A stretch of 36,637 bases of DNA from Gammaproteobacteria bacterium. GTDB lineage: Bacteria; Pseudomonadota; Gammaproteobacteria; S012-40. Shown here in pieces: positions 29,459 to 36,637 of this stretch (position 1 is its first letter; each line of letters opens with the position of its first letter). A program made the position numbers and the translations under genes. The DNA is taken from the NCBI GenBank assembly GCA_015487785.1, contig WFPC01000021.1, positions 1-36,637 on the forward strand, in the 5' to 3' direction. The notes beneath the pieces were generated by a model. It made no database searches. It worked only from the letters and a program-made list of their open reading frames with translations, and was not told where the DNA came from.

Positions 29459-32287
29459 ATGAACCCGGTACGGATCCTGCCCGCGGGCAGCGACATCCTG
29501 GCCGAACTGGCCACCCACCTGATCCGGCGACACCGCCAGCAGCTGCCCGACCTGTCCCAGGTCTGCGTGCTGCTGCCTTCCCTGCAGCCGGCCAGCCGGT
29601 TGCGCAGACAACTGCTAGAGGCCGCCCGCCGTGCCGGCCACGCCGGCCTGCTGGGCCCGGAGATCACCACCCTGCGCCGGCACATCGAGCACACCCAGCC
29701 CTGGGAACAACGCGTCATCGGCAACGAGGCCCGACGTCTGATCCTGGTGGAGGCCCTGCTGCAACACCCGGCGCTATTCAACCACGGCAACCCCTGGACC
29801 CTGGCCGACGCCCTGCTGGAACTGTTCGACCAGCTCACCCTGCAGCAGACCAGGCTGCCCGCCAGCCTGGACGAGTTCATCCAACAACTGCAACGGGCCT
29901 ATGGCGGCCAGGCCCAGGCCCTGGGCCGCGAGGCACAACTGGTGCATACCCTGTGGCAGGCCTGGCAACAACAACTCGAGGCCCTGGGCGTCAGCGATCT
30001 CAATACCGCCCACCTGCTCAGGCTGGCGCGCCACACCTCCCATCGACACTACTACCTGGCCGACCCGCTGGAACTCGCCCCCGCCGAAATCCAGTGGCTG
30101 GAAAGGCAACGACAAACCGGACGCGCCCACGTCTTCTGCGAGGGTTCGCCACCGACGGAGAGCACCCTGAATGACCTGTGTGCCCAGCAAGCCGGTCCCG
30201 CCGCCAAAGGACACACGGCCTACGCCCGCCTGCTCGACCACGTATTCGAGCCCGACGAACATCCCCTGGCCGAACGTGCCCGCCGCTTCGCCGACGAACA
30301 CCCGCACAGCCCGGCCCGGGGACGCCTCGCCGTACTCAGCGCCGAGCATTTCGGCGACGAAGCCCAGGGCATCGTCCTGCAGGTGATACACTGGCACAAC
30401 CAGGGCCTGCGCAATATCGGCCTGGTAATCGAGGACCGGCGCCTGGCGCGGCGCCTGCACGCCCTGCTGTTACGACACGGCATTGCCCTCAAGGACAGCA
30501 GCGGCTGGGCCCTGTCCACTACCGCGGCGGCCGCGGCGCTGGAAAACTGGCTGGCCGCGATGGAGGAAGACTTCGCCCATCAGCCACTGCTGGACCTGCT
30601 CAAGTCCCCTTTCTTCACTGCCGACGAAGAAACCCTGCGCGCCGTTTACCAATTGCAACGCGATATCATCCAGCGCGAGAACATCGGCCGCGACCTGGAC
30701 CGCTACCGCCGCGCCATCCACTCACGGCAGCGGCGCATGGATCCACAACGACCGCTGGATCACTCCGCCCTGCTGGCGCTGCTGGATCACCTGGAACACG
30801 CCGCCGCCCCCCTGCAACGGCTACGGCAGCGCAATCGCGCCACTGCCGGCGACTACCTCGCCGCGCTGACTCAGAGCCTGACGGAACTCGGCCTGCAGCG
30901 GGGCCTGGAGCAGGATCCCGCCGGCCAGGAACTGTTACGCCTGCTCGACGATCTCGCCCAGGCCAGTCGTCACAGCACGCTGCATCTCGACTGGCTGGAT
31001 TTTCGCGCCTGGCTGGGCCGCGCCATGGAGCGACACAACTTTCTCCCCCGTGACGACCAGCGCCATTACGTGGAGCTGGTGCAACTGCAGCAAAGTAGCC
31101 TGCTGCGTTTCGAGGCGCTGGTGATCGGCTCGCTGGATCGCGAACACCTGCCCGGCAGGGGCGATGCCGGCCCCTTCTTCAACCAAGCGGTGCGCCGGGA
31201 ACTGGGACTGCCCACCCTGCAGCAACAACACGCCCTGCAACTCCATCGTTTCCGCCGCCTGTTGCTGGCCGCCCCCCGCATCCTGCTGAGCTGGCATCGT
31301 GGCGAGCAGGGCGCCCCGCCCAGCCCCTGGCTGGAACGCCTGCAGAGTTTCCATCGCCTGGGCTGGGGCGAGGATCTCGAGGCCGGGCACCTGCATCACT
31401 GGCTGACCACCGGCCCCGGCCAGACATTTCCCGCCAAGCCGACACAACGCCCGGCCCCCAGCCTGCCCGCCTCGGCCTTTCCACGCCGCCTGTCGGCCAG
31501 CGCCCACCAGCAACTCATAGACTGTCCCTACGCCTTCTTCGCCGCCCGCGGACTGGGCCTGGAGGCCATCGAGGAAGTCCGCCAGGCCATGCGCAAGAAC
31601 GACTACGGCCAACGGGTACACCGTTGCCTGGAGGCCTTCCATCACAGCCTGCCCGGGCTGCCACCGGCTTTCGAGCAACGGGTCACCAGCAACAATCGGG
31701 AACAGGCCATCGCCCGTCTGCAAGCCATTTCCACCGTGGTGTTCCGCCAGGATATCGAGGACAATTTCGCCCACCGCGGTTGGCTCAAGCGCTGGCAGAA
31801 GCTGATCCCGGACTATATCGACTGGGAGATCCAGCGCCAGCAACACTGGCGATTCCAGCGCGCCGAGGTGCTCGCCGAGCAGGAATACCGTCCCGGCTAC
31901 CGGCTCTACGGCCGGCTCGACCGCATCGATCGCCATCTCTCAGACGGGGGACTCGGCCTGGTCGATTACAAGACCGGCACGCCACCGCGCCTCGAACAGG
32001 TACTCACCGGCGAGCAGGTGCAACTGCTGCACTACGCCGCCAGCCAGCCCGGCATCGTGACGGCACAATACCTCCATGTGGACAACGATCCCCGCCGCTC
32101 CCCGCCCCCTTTCGATCAAGACCATCTGCTCACCCTCACCGGCCAAGTGATCCAGCGCCTGGTCGAACTCAGCCGACAAATCGAACACGGCGCGGGCCTG
32201 CCCGCCTGGGGCGACGAACAGGCCTGCCGTCACTGCCGTTTCAAGGGCCTGTGCCGCCGTGACATCTGGCAGGCCGACACCACATAA
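29459..32287 (+). CDS. AddB-like PD-(D/E)XK nuclease, probable DNA repair protein (TIGR03623 type)
   Basis: A 942-residue protein related to AddB/RecB. The N-terminal part resembles an inactivated UvrD-like helicase, and the C-terminal region is a PD-(D/E)XK nuclease with GRLDRID, then Asp836 and Lys838 in LVDYKTG. Four cysteines, Cys689 and the C-x2-C-x5-C set Cys923, Cys926, Cys932, match the iron-sulfur staple of AddB-type nucleases. I assign it from recall to the 900-residue proteobacterial family annotated as a probable repair protein, usually partnered with a RecB/AddA-like helicase; none is encoded next to it here. The ATG is 22 bp after the fdxA stop. Confidence 0.85.
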   Translation: MNPVRILPAGSDILAELATHLIRRHRQQLPDLSQVCVLLPSLQPASRLRRQLLEAARRAGHAGLLGPEITTLRRHIEHTQPWEQRVIGNEARRLILVEALLQHPALFNHGNPWTLADALLELFDQLTLQQTRLPASLDEFIQQLQRAYGGQAQALGREAQLVHTLWQAWQQQLEALGVSDLNTAHLLRLARHTSHRHYYLADPLELAPAEIQWLERQRQTGRAHVFCEGSPPTESTLNDLCAQQAGPAAKGHTAYARLLDHVFEPDEHPLAERARRFADEHPHSPARGRLAVLSAEHFGDEAQGIVLQVIHWHNQGLRNIGLVIEDRRLARRLHALLLRHGIALKDSSGWALSTTAAAAALENWLAAMEEDFAHQPLLDLLKSPFFTADEETLRAVYQLQRDIIQRENIGRDLDRYRRAIHSRQRRMDPQRPLDHSALLALLDHLEHAAAPLQRLRQRNRATAGDYLAALTQSLTELGLQRGLEQDPAGQELLRLLDDLAQASRHSTLHLDWLDFRAWLGRAMERHNFLPRDDQRHYVELVQLQQSSLLRFEALVIGSLDREHLPGRGDAGPFFNQAVRRELGLPTLQQQHALQLHRFRRLLLAAPRILLSWHRGEQGAPPSPWLERLQSFHRLGWGEDLEAGHLHHWLTTGPGQTFPAKPTQRPAPSLPASAFPRRLSASAHQQLIDCPYAFFAARGLGLEAIEEVRQAMRKNDYGQRVHRCLEAFHHSLPGLPPAFEQRVTSNNREQAIARLQAISTVVFRQDIEDNFAHRGWLKRWQKLIPDYIDWEIQRQQHWRFQRAEVLAEQEYRPGYRLYGRLDRIDRHLSDGGLGLVDYKTGTPPRLEQVLTGEQVQLLHYAASQPGIVTAQYLHVDNDPRRSPPPFDQDHLLTLTGQVIQRLVELSRQIEHGAGLPAWGDEQACRHCRFKGLCRRDIWQADTT

Positions 32288-32304
32288 AACCATAGTATTA
32301 AAAA

Positions 32305-32334
32305 CTGGCACACTCTCTCATTTCGGTCTACAAT
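32305..32334 (+). promoter_or_regulatory. Probable promoter for the FIST-GGDEF-EAL operon
   Basis: CTGGCA (32305-32310), an 18-bp spacer and TACAAT (32329-32334). It would give a long leader of about 210 nt. An A-rich tract (32367-32400) follows, unlike the G+C-rich surroundings. Confidence 0.5.
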
Positions 32335-32430
32335 GCAGAAAGTGGGTGAAATACCAGCAACCCATTGAAAAAAATAAAAAAGAATGAAAACAAATACATC
32401 TTTGTGGGCAGGGTCCAAGGCAAAGGGCGT

Positions 32431-32451
32431 CTGCCAGGGGCATCCTGGCAG
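32431..32451. promoter_or_regulatory. Strong 8-bp hairpin in the leader of the FIST gene
   Basis: CTGCCAGG (32431-32438) and CCTGGCAG (32444-32451) pair perfectly around GGCAT. It is followed by A residues on the plus strand, so it is not an intrinsic terminator. It would form in the leader RNA about 100 nt before the start codon; no known riboswitch core was recognised. Confidence 0.6.
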
Positions 32452-32480
32452 AAAACACCACACCCAACCGCCGGCTTCAC

Positions 32481-32492
32481 CCGTTGCAACGG
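32481..32492. promoter_or_regulatory. 12-bp perfect palindrome in the leader
   Basis: CCGTTGCAACGG is self-complementary, lies 30 bp after the hairpin and 60 bp before the FIST start codon. It is a candidate operator site; no regulator is identified. Confidence 0.4.
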
Positions 32493-32552
32493 TTCAGTCA
32501 GCGCCCGGTGTGGTCGACAAGGATTGAGGACCGACACAAGCACGGCGCACAC

Positions 32553-33698
32553 ATGGACAACCTGTTCTCCACGGTCGAACTGGACCAGAGCGGCTCCATC
32601 AAGGGGCTCGTCACCGCCATCGAAAACGCCCTGGCCGCGGGCGCGCAGAGCCTGTGCATCTTCGCCTGCAGCAGCAATCACCTGCCCCGGGAACAGCTCG
32701 ATCCCTATCTGCAACGCCTCAGCGTACCGGTATTCGGCGGCCTGTTCCCCGGCATCATCTACCATCAACAGGAACTCAATCGCGGCACCCTGGTCTATGG
32801 CCTGCGCTGGCGCCTGCCCATGCTCACCGTCACCGACCTGGAACATGCTGCCGACAACCTGGCGCAGGCCCTGAGCGAATCCCCGGAATTGCGTGAGCGA
32901 AACGATTTTCTGGTCTTCGTGGACGGCCTGAGCCGGGGAATCGACGAACTGCTCGGCCAGCTCTACAACCAGCTCGGGCCGGACAAGCAATTCATCGGTG
33001 GCGGCGCCGGCTCGCTCAAGCTGAAACAGGCTCCCTGTCTGTTCAGCAACCGGGGATTGATCGGGAATGCCGCCCAGATCATCGCCCTGCCGGGTCACCT
33101 GTCCCTGGGAGTGCGCCACGGCTGGAAGGAACTGGCCGGTCCCTTCCTGGTCACCGAGGCCGAGGGCAACACCATCCACACCCTGAACTACAAACCTGCC
33201 TACAGCCTCTACCGCGAAGCCATCGAATCCATGTCCCCCCTGCGCTTCGATCAAAGCGATTTCTTTTCCATCGCCAAGAATTTCCCCCTGGGGGTGGAGC
33301 GCCTCAACGAGGAAATCCTGATTCGCGACCCGGTACGGGTGGATGGCAGCGCGCTGGTCTGTGTGGGCCAGGTACCCGATCACGCCATGGTCTATCTGAT
33401 GCGCGGCGAGGCCGACAACCTGATCGCCGCCGCCGAGGAAGCCACCGATATCGCCAAGGCGAACTGCCGGGGCGAAACCGTGGGCGCACTGTTGTTCGAC
33501 TGCATCAGCCGCACCCTTTTCCTGGAGGAGCGTTTCGACGAAGAGCTGAGCCGGGTGGCGGCACGCCTGCCGCTGGATTGTGAACTGGCCGGCGCCCTCA
33601 CCCTGGGAGAAATCGCCAGTTCCCCGCAAGGCGGCGTGCACTTTTTGAACAAGACCTTGGCCACCGGACTCTTGTGGGAGCCACCGCTGGATGATTAA
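32553..33698 (+). CDS. FIST domain signal-sensing protein
   Basis: A 381-residue soluble protein with the FIST_N and FIST_C domain pair, which is thought to bind small ligands such as amino acids. Recognisable parts are the N-terminal LCIFACSSNHL, the FGGLFPG turn, the central FIGGGAGSL and VRHGWKEL, then the C-terminal GETVGALLFDCISRTLF and ELAGALTLGEIA. It has no membrane segment or output domain of its own. The ATG at 32553 was chosen because an upstream opening at 32484 adds a non-conserved basic stretch; the ribosome site is weak. Its stop overlaps the start of the GGDEF-EAL gene by 8 bp, so it is the likely sensor for that enzyme. Confidence 0.87.
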   Translation: MDNLFSTVELDQSGSIKGLVTAIENALAAGAQSLCIFACSSNHLPREQLDPYLQRLSVPVFGGLFPGIIYHQQELNRGTLVYGLRWRLPMLTVTDLEHAADNLAQALSESPELRERNDFLVFVDGLSRGIDELLGQLYNQLGPDKQFIGGGAGSLKLKQAPCLFSNRGLIGNAAQIIALPGHLSLGVRHGWKELAGPFLVTEAEGNTIHTLNYKPAYSLYREAIESMSPLRFDQSDFFSIAKNFPLGVERLNEEILIRDPVRVDGSALVCVGQVPDHAMVYLMRGEADNLIAAAEEATDIAKANCRGETVGALLFDCISRTLFLEERFDEELSRVAARLPLDCELAGALTLGEIASSPQGGVHFLNKTLATGLLWEPPLDD

Positions 33699-36474
33699 GA
33701 CCCTCACCCTGATGTCGATCCAGCACGAGCTGGGCATGGCCACCGGCCAGGATCTGCGCCTGCGCCCCATGTTGCAGCATTTCATGCAGGCCTGTCTGCA
33801 ACGCCTGGGGCTGCGTGGCGTCTATGTCTACCTGGCCGTGGACGACGATGGCGAACCTTGCCTGCCCCCCCTCGAATCGCAATGCCACATCCGGCTCTTC
33901 TGTGCCTTGCCCGAGGCCCAACTCCAGCAACCGCACCAGGACGCCGAAATCGGGCAATGGCTGCACAAGACGCTGGCCTCGCAGCCCGTGCGCGGCTTCG
34001 ACAGGGCGCCGCGCCACTTCTGCGCCTTTGCCCTGGGACGCTTCGGTGCCATCGTGTTCGAACGCTGGCAACACCCCATGGAAAGCGAGGTCACCGACGC
34101 CTTGGTGGCCGTGGTCAAGCGCCTGGCCTCCACCACCCTCGCCTCCATCGAACACGAACGCTCGCTGCTGGAAATCGACAAGCGTCAACGCGCCGAGCAC
34201 GCCCTGCGGGAACAATTGCGCCTGGCGCACACCAGCACCCGCCTGGCCGGCCTGCTGGCGGAAGAAGACGACCCACAGACCATTCTCGACCAAGTGGTCA
34301 CCATCATCGGCGAAGCGATGAACGCGGACCGCACCCTGATCTACGACGTGGACCTGCGCCGCGACCAGGGCATCGGCCTGGCCGAGTGGTGCAACAGCGA
34401 CGCTGACGACGCCTGGCCCACCATAGACACCTATCCACTGGATTTCTTTCGCCACAGTGTGGATGCGGTCGCGCAGAGACGGCATGAATGGCTGGAAAGT
34501 CACCGCGATGCTCCCCATCCCCTGCTGGTCGCCGACGATGTGGTGGACATGCTGCACCGGCAAATGAACATCCGCAGCCTGCTGTGGTATCCGCTGCATT
34601 TCTACGACGGCGGTTTCTATCTGCTGGTATTCAACCAGATCCGTTACACCCGTGTCTGGCGCGAGGCGGAAATCGAGTTCCTGGGCAATATCGCCCAGCA
34701 GATCAGCGTCGCCCTGCACAAGATCAAGCTGCTGCGCCAGCGGGAGCGGGCTGAACAGGATCTGCGTCTGGCCGCCACGGCTTTCGAAACCCACGAAGCC
34801 ATCGTCATCACCGACCAGCGCGGTATCATTCAGCGGGTCAACAAGGCCTTCACCCGCATCACCGGTTATGAGAGCGAGGAAGTCGTCGGCAAGACCCCGC
34901 GCATTCTCAAGTCCGGCCGCCAGACCCGCGAGTTCTACCGCCAGATGTGGGAGGCCCTGCACAATGAGGGTTACTGGCAGGGCGAGATCTGGAACAAACG
35001 CAAGAACGGCGAAATCTATCCCGAATGGGAAACCATCACCGCGGTAAAAAACGATCGCGGTGAAATCACTCACTACGTGGCCACCTTCCAGGACATCACC
35101 GAGCGCAAGCAGTCCGAGGCCCGCATTCAGCACCTGGCCTATTTCGACAGCCTCACAGACCTGCCCAACCGGGCCCTGCTGCTCGACCGTCTCAAACACG
35201 AGCTGGCCGTATGCCGGCGTCACAACGTGGTGGGCGCATTGCTGTTTCTGGACATCGACCGTTTCAAGACCATCAACGATGCCCTGGGCCACCCCTCCGG
35301 CGACGCCCTGCTGCAACAGATCGCCAGGCGCCTGAGCCAGCAGGTGCGCAGTGAAGACACCGTTTCCCGGATGGGCGGCGACGAATTCGTGGTCCTGCTG
35401 CCACAGGCCGGCGCCACCCCGGAGGAAGCCAACTATACCGCCCAGACGGTGGCGGAGAAGATTCGCCATGCCCTGGCCGCCCCCTATAGCCTGCACGGGC
35501 ACCACTATCATCTCACCCCCAGCATCGGCATCGTACTGTTTCCCGAGGAAGGCGACACCATCGACGATATCCTCAAGCACGCCGACACCGCCATGTATCG
35601 CGCCAAGGCAGCCGGACGCAACACCATCCGTTTCTACCTGCCCAGCATGCAGGAGGCCGCCGACCAACGCCTGACCCTGGAAAACGACCTCAACCACGCC
35701 ATCGAACAGAACCAGTTTCTGTTGCACTATCAACCTCAAGTGGATGATGAAGGTCGGCTCATCGGCGCCGAGGCCCTGCTGCGCTGGGAACACCCCCGCC
35801 ACGGCATGATTCCACCGGACCAATTCATCCCCGTGGCCGAGGAAACCGGCCAGATCCTGGCCATCGGCGAGTGGGTCCTGAACCACGCCACCCGGCAGAT
35901 CAAGCGCTGGACCGACGCCGGACTCTGCTCACCCAAGCGACACCTGGGGCTCAACGTGAGTCCCCGCCAGTTTCACCAGAACGACTTTGCAGAACGGGTC
36001 ATCGATATCATCGAGCACAGCGGTATCGCCGCCAGTTGCATCAAGCTGGAAATCACCGAAAGCGTGGTGATGAACGACGTGGACGATGTCATCAACAAAA
36101 TGCAGAGCCTACAGGCCCTGGGCATCCAGTTCGCCATCGACGACTTCGGCACCGGCTATTCTTCCCTGGCCTATCTCAAGCGCCTGCCCCTCAACCAACT
36201 CAAGATCGACAAGTCTTTCGTGCAGGAAGTCCTCAGCGACGACAACAGCGCCGCCATCGTGGAAACCATCATCTCCATGTCCCGCCACCTGCGCCTGGAC
36301 GTGATCGCCGAAGGCGTGGAAACGGAGAAGGAACTGGATTTTCTGCGCCGGCTGGGCTGCCAGGCCTTCCAGGGCTACCTGTTCCGCCGTCCACTGCCGG
36401 AAGCCGAGTTCACCGCGCTGCTGCATGAATGTGTCGCAGCCGACATGTATCTGCCATGTCAGGCCAGCGCCTGA
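33691..36474 (+). CDS. GAF-GAF-PAS-GGDEF-EAL cyclic-di-GMP enzyme
   Basis: A 927-residue cytoplasmic protein. Order: a GAF-like domain (about 24-157), a second GAF (184-350), a PAS with a PAC-type tail (357-474), a GGDEF domain (477-650) and an EAL domain (660-914). The active site GGDEF is intact at 562-566, and the inhibitory RxxD site lies five residues before it (Arg553-Asp556). The EAL motif at 694-696, DDFGTGYSS and QLKIDKSF are also intact, so both synthesis and hydrolysis of c-di-GMP are possible. It overlaps the FIST gene by 8 bp. The right-hand inverted repeat begins 11 bp after its stop. Confidence 0.94.
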   Translation: MIKTLTLMSIQHELGMATGQDLRLRPMLQHFMQACLQRLGLRGVYVYLAVDDDGEPCLPPLESQCHIRLFCALPEAQLQQPHQDAEIGQWLHKTLASQPVRGFDRAPRHFCAFALGRFGAIVFERWQHPMESEVTDALVAVVKRLASTTLASIEHERSLLEIDKRQRAEHALREQLRLAHTSTRLAGLLAEEDDPQTILDQVVTIIGEAMNADRTLIYDVDLRRDQGIGLAEWCNSDADDAWPTIDTYPLDFFRHSVDAVAQRRHEWLESHRDAPHPLLVADDVVDMLHRQMNIRSLLWYPLHFYDGGFYLLVFNQIRYTRVWREAEIEFLGNIAQQISVALHKIKLLRQRERAEQDLRLAATAFETHEAIVITDQRGIIQRVNKAFTRITGYESEEVVGKTPRILKSGRQTREFYRQMWEALHNEGYWQGEIWNKRKNGEIYPEWETITAVKNDRGEITHYVATFQDITERKQSEARIQHLAYFDSLTDLPNRALLLDRLKHELAVCRRHNVVGALLFLDIDRFKTINDALGHPSGDALLQQIARRLSQQVRSEDTVSRMGGDEFVVLLPQAGATPEEANYTAQTVAEKIRHALAAPYSLHGHHYHLTPSIGIVLFPEEGDTIDDILKHADTAMYRAKAAGRNTIRFYLPSMQEAADQRLTLENDLNHAIEQNQFLLHYQPQVDDEGRLIGAEALLRWEHPRHGMIPPDQFIPVAEETGQILAIGEWVLNHATRQIKRWTDAGLCSPKRHLGLNVSPRQFHQNDFAERVIDIIEHSGIAASCIKLEITESVVMNDVDDVINKMQSLQALGIQFAIDDFGTGYSSLAYLKRLPLNQLKIDKSFVQEVLSDDNSAAIVETIISMSRHLRLDVIAEGVETEKELDFLRRLGCQAFQGYLFRRPLPEAEFTALLHECVAADMYLPCQASA

Positions 36475-36485
36475 GGCCGGCTTGC

Positions 36486-36637
36486 CAGTCCTTTCCAATC
36501 CAGAAATGAGCCTGAAGGACGGTGGTGAGAGAGTCTGGTCAGGCGGCCGGGTTCTGGGCTTTGTTGATGTTACGAAACAGTTCGGCCCGTGCCTCGTTGA
36601 GGTGCTGGGCGGCCTCATTGTCGCTCATGGCACAGGC
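36486..36637. repeat. Right copy of the 152-bp inverted repeat
   Basis: Reverse complement of 53-204 with one difference (G at 36538). The match runs to the last base of the window, so the full length cannot be known. The outermost 99 bp (36539-36637) are identical to the left copy. Confidence 0.95.
36539..36637 (-). CDS. 3' end of the same unrecognised gene, second copy (partial)
   Basis: On the minus strand this gives the same 32 C-terminal residues and stop as the left-edge partial gene, ending NKAQNPAA. It faces the GGDEF-EAL gene, whose stop is 64 bp away. It could be a paralogous gene with a conserved end or an assembly duplicate of the left locus. Function unknown. Confidence 0.5.
   Translation of the reverse strand, partial: ACAMSDNEAAQHLNEARAELFRNINKAQNPAA

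Noticed and set aside
32431-32451. Hairpin as an intrinsic terminator for the nuclease gene
   Set aside because: No T-run follows on either strand.
32400-32500. Possible c-di-GMP riboswitch in the leader
   Set aside because: A GGCAAAGGGCG segment recalls part of the class I motif, but the conserved CACGCA and GGGCAAACC blocks and tetraloop-receptor pattern are missing.
32384-32527. Short frame of 47 codons in the leader of the FIST gene
   Set aside because: No good ribosome site, low-complexity start from the A-rich tract, and it covers the hairpin and palindrome; a leader peptide cannot be excluded but is not supported.
33598-35886. Long minus-strand open frame (762 codons) opposite the GGDEF-EAL gene
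   Set aside because: Antisense shadow of a gene with intact catalytic motifs; its composition (Gly, Gln, Val) is typical of a frame artefact.

Overview
The window is a gene-dense (roughly 60% G+C), almost fully coding chromosomal stretch of a gammaproteobacterium. The evidence is conserved gene order: trmJ-cysE-iscR-isc-hscBA-fdx-iscX divergent from suhB, mutS-fdxA, SRP RNA-dnaX-ybaB-recR, and a tesA-type esterase divergent from its ABC transporter. The style resembles the Chromatiales/Ectothiorhodospiraceae side of the class, but no rRNA or species marker is present, so this is an inference. No tRNA, IS element, prophage or CRISPR array was seen, and no stretch above 300 bp lacks a gene.

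Layout. 1-3250: the 3' end of an unrecognised gene, a DUF3579 protein, beta-carbonic anhydrase plus nitroreductase (minus strand), a receiver-PilZ protein and a MIF-like tautomerase. 3254-9034: an FtsX-type ABC permease and its ATPase divergent from a TesA-like esterase, endonuclease V, a stand-alone PilZ protein and a YgiM-like SH3 protein. 9071-11841 (minus): recR, ybaB, dnaX and SRP RNA behind a strong promoter. 12000-16719 (plus): a three-gene signalling operon of MerR-like HTH-receiver protein, receiver-HD-GYP protein and PAS-PAS-GAF-GAF hybrid histidine kinase. 16721-24629 (minus): the iron-sulfur operon iscR, nifS-like desulfurase, iscS, iscA, hscB, hscA, fdx, iscX, preceded by cysE and trmJ. 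24748-32287 (plus): suhB, a two-domain sulfurtransferase, mutS, fdxA and an AddB-like PD-(D/E)XK nuclease. 32288-36474: a leader with hairpin and palindrome, then a FIST sensor overlapping a GAF-GAF-PAS-GGDEF-EAL protein.

Two themes stand out. First, the isc operon carries all the usual partners plus a second desulfurase, but the scaffold gene iscU is missing: iscS and iscA are 13 bp apart. Second, cyclic-di-GMP functions are dense: two PilZ proteins with intact binding motifs, one HD-GYP phosphodiesterase, one GGDEF-EAL enzyme, and two multi-sensor inputs (hybrid kinase, FIST).

The two ends of the window are inverted near-copies: 53-204 matches the reverse complement of 36486-36637 with one mismatch, and the match runs to the last base. 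The outermost 99 bp are identical. This is either a real inverted duplication of a gene 3' end or a contig-end assembly effect, and sequence alone cannot decide.
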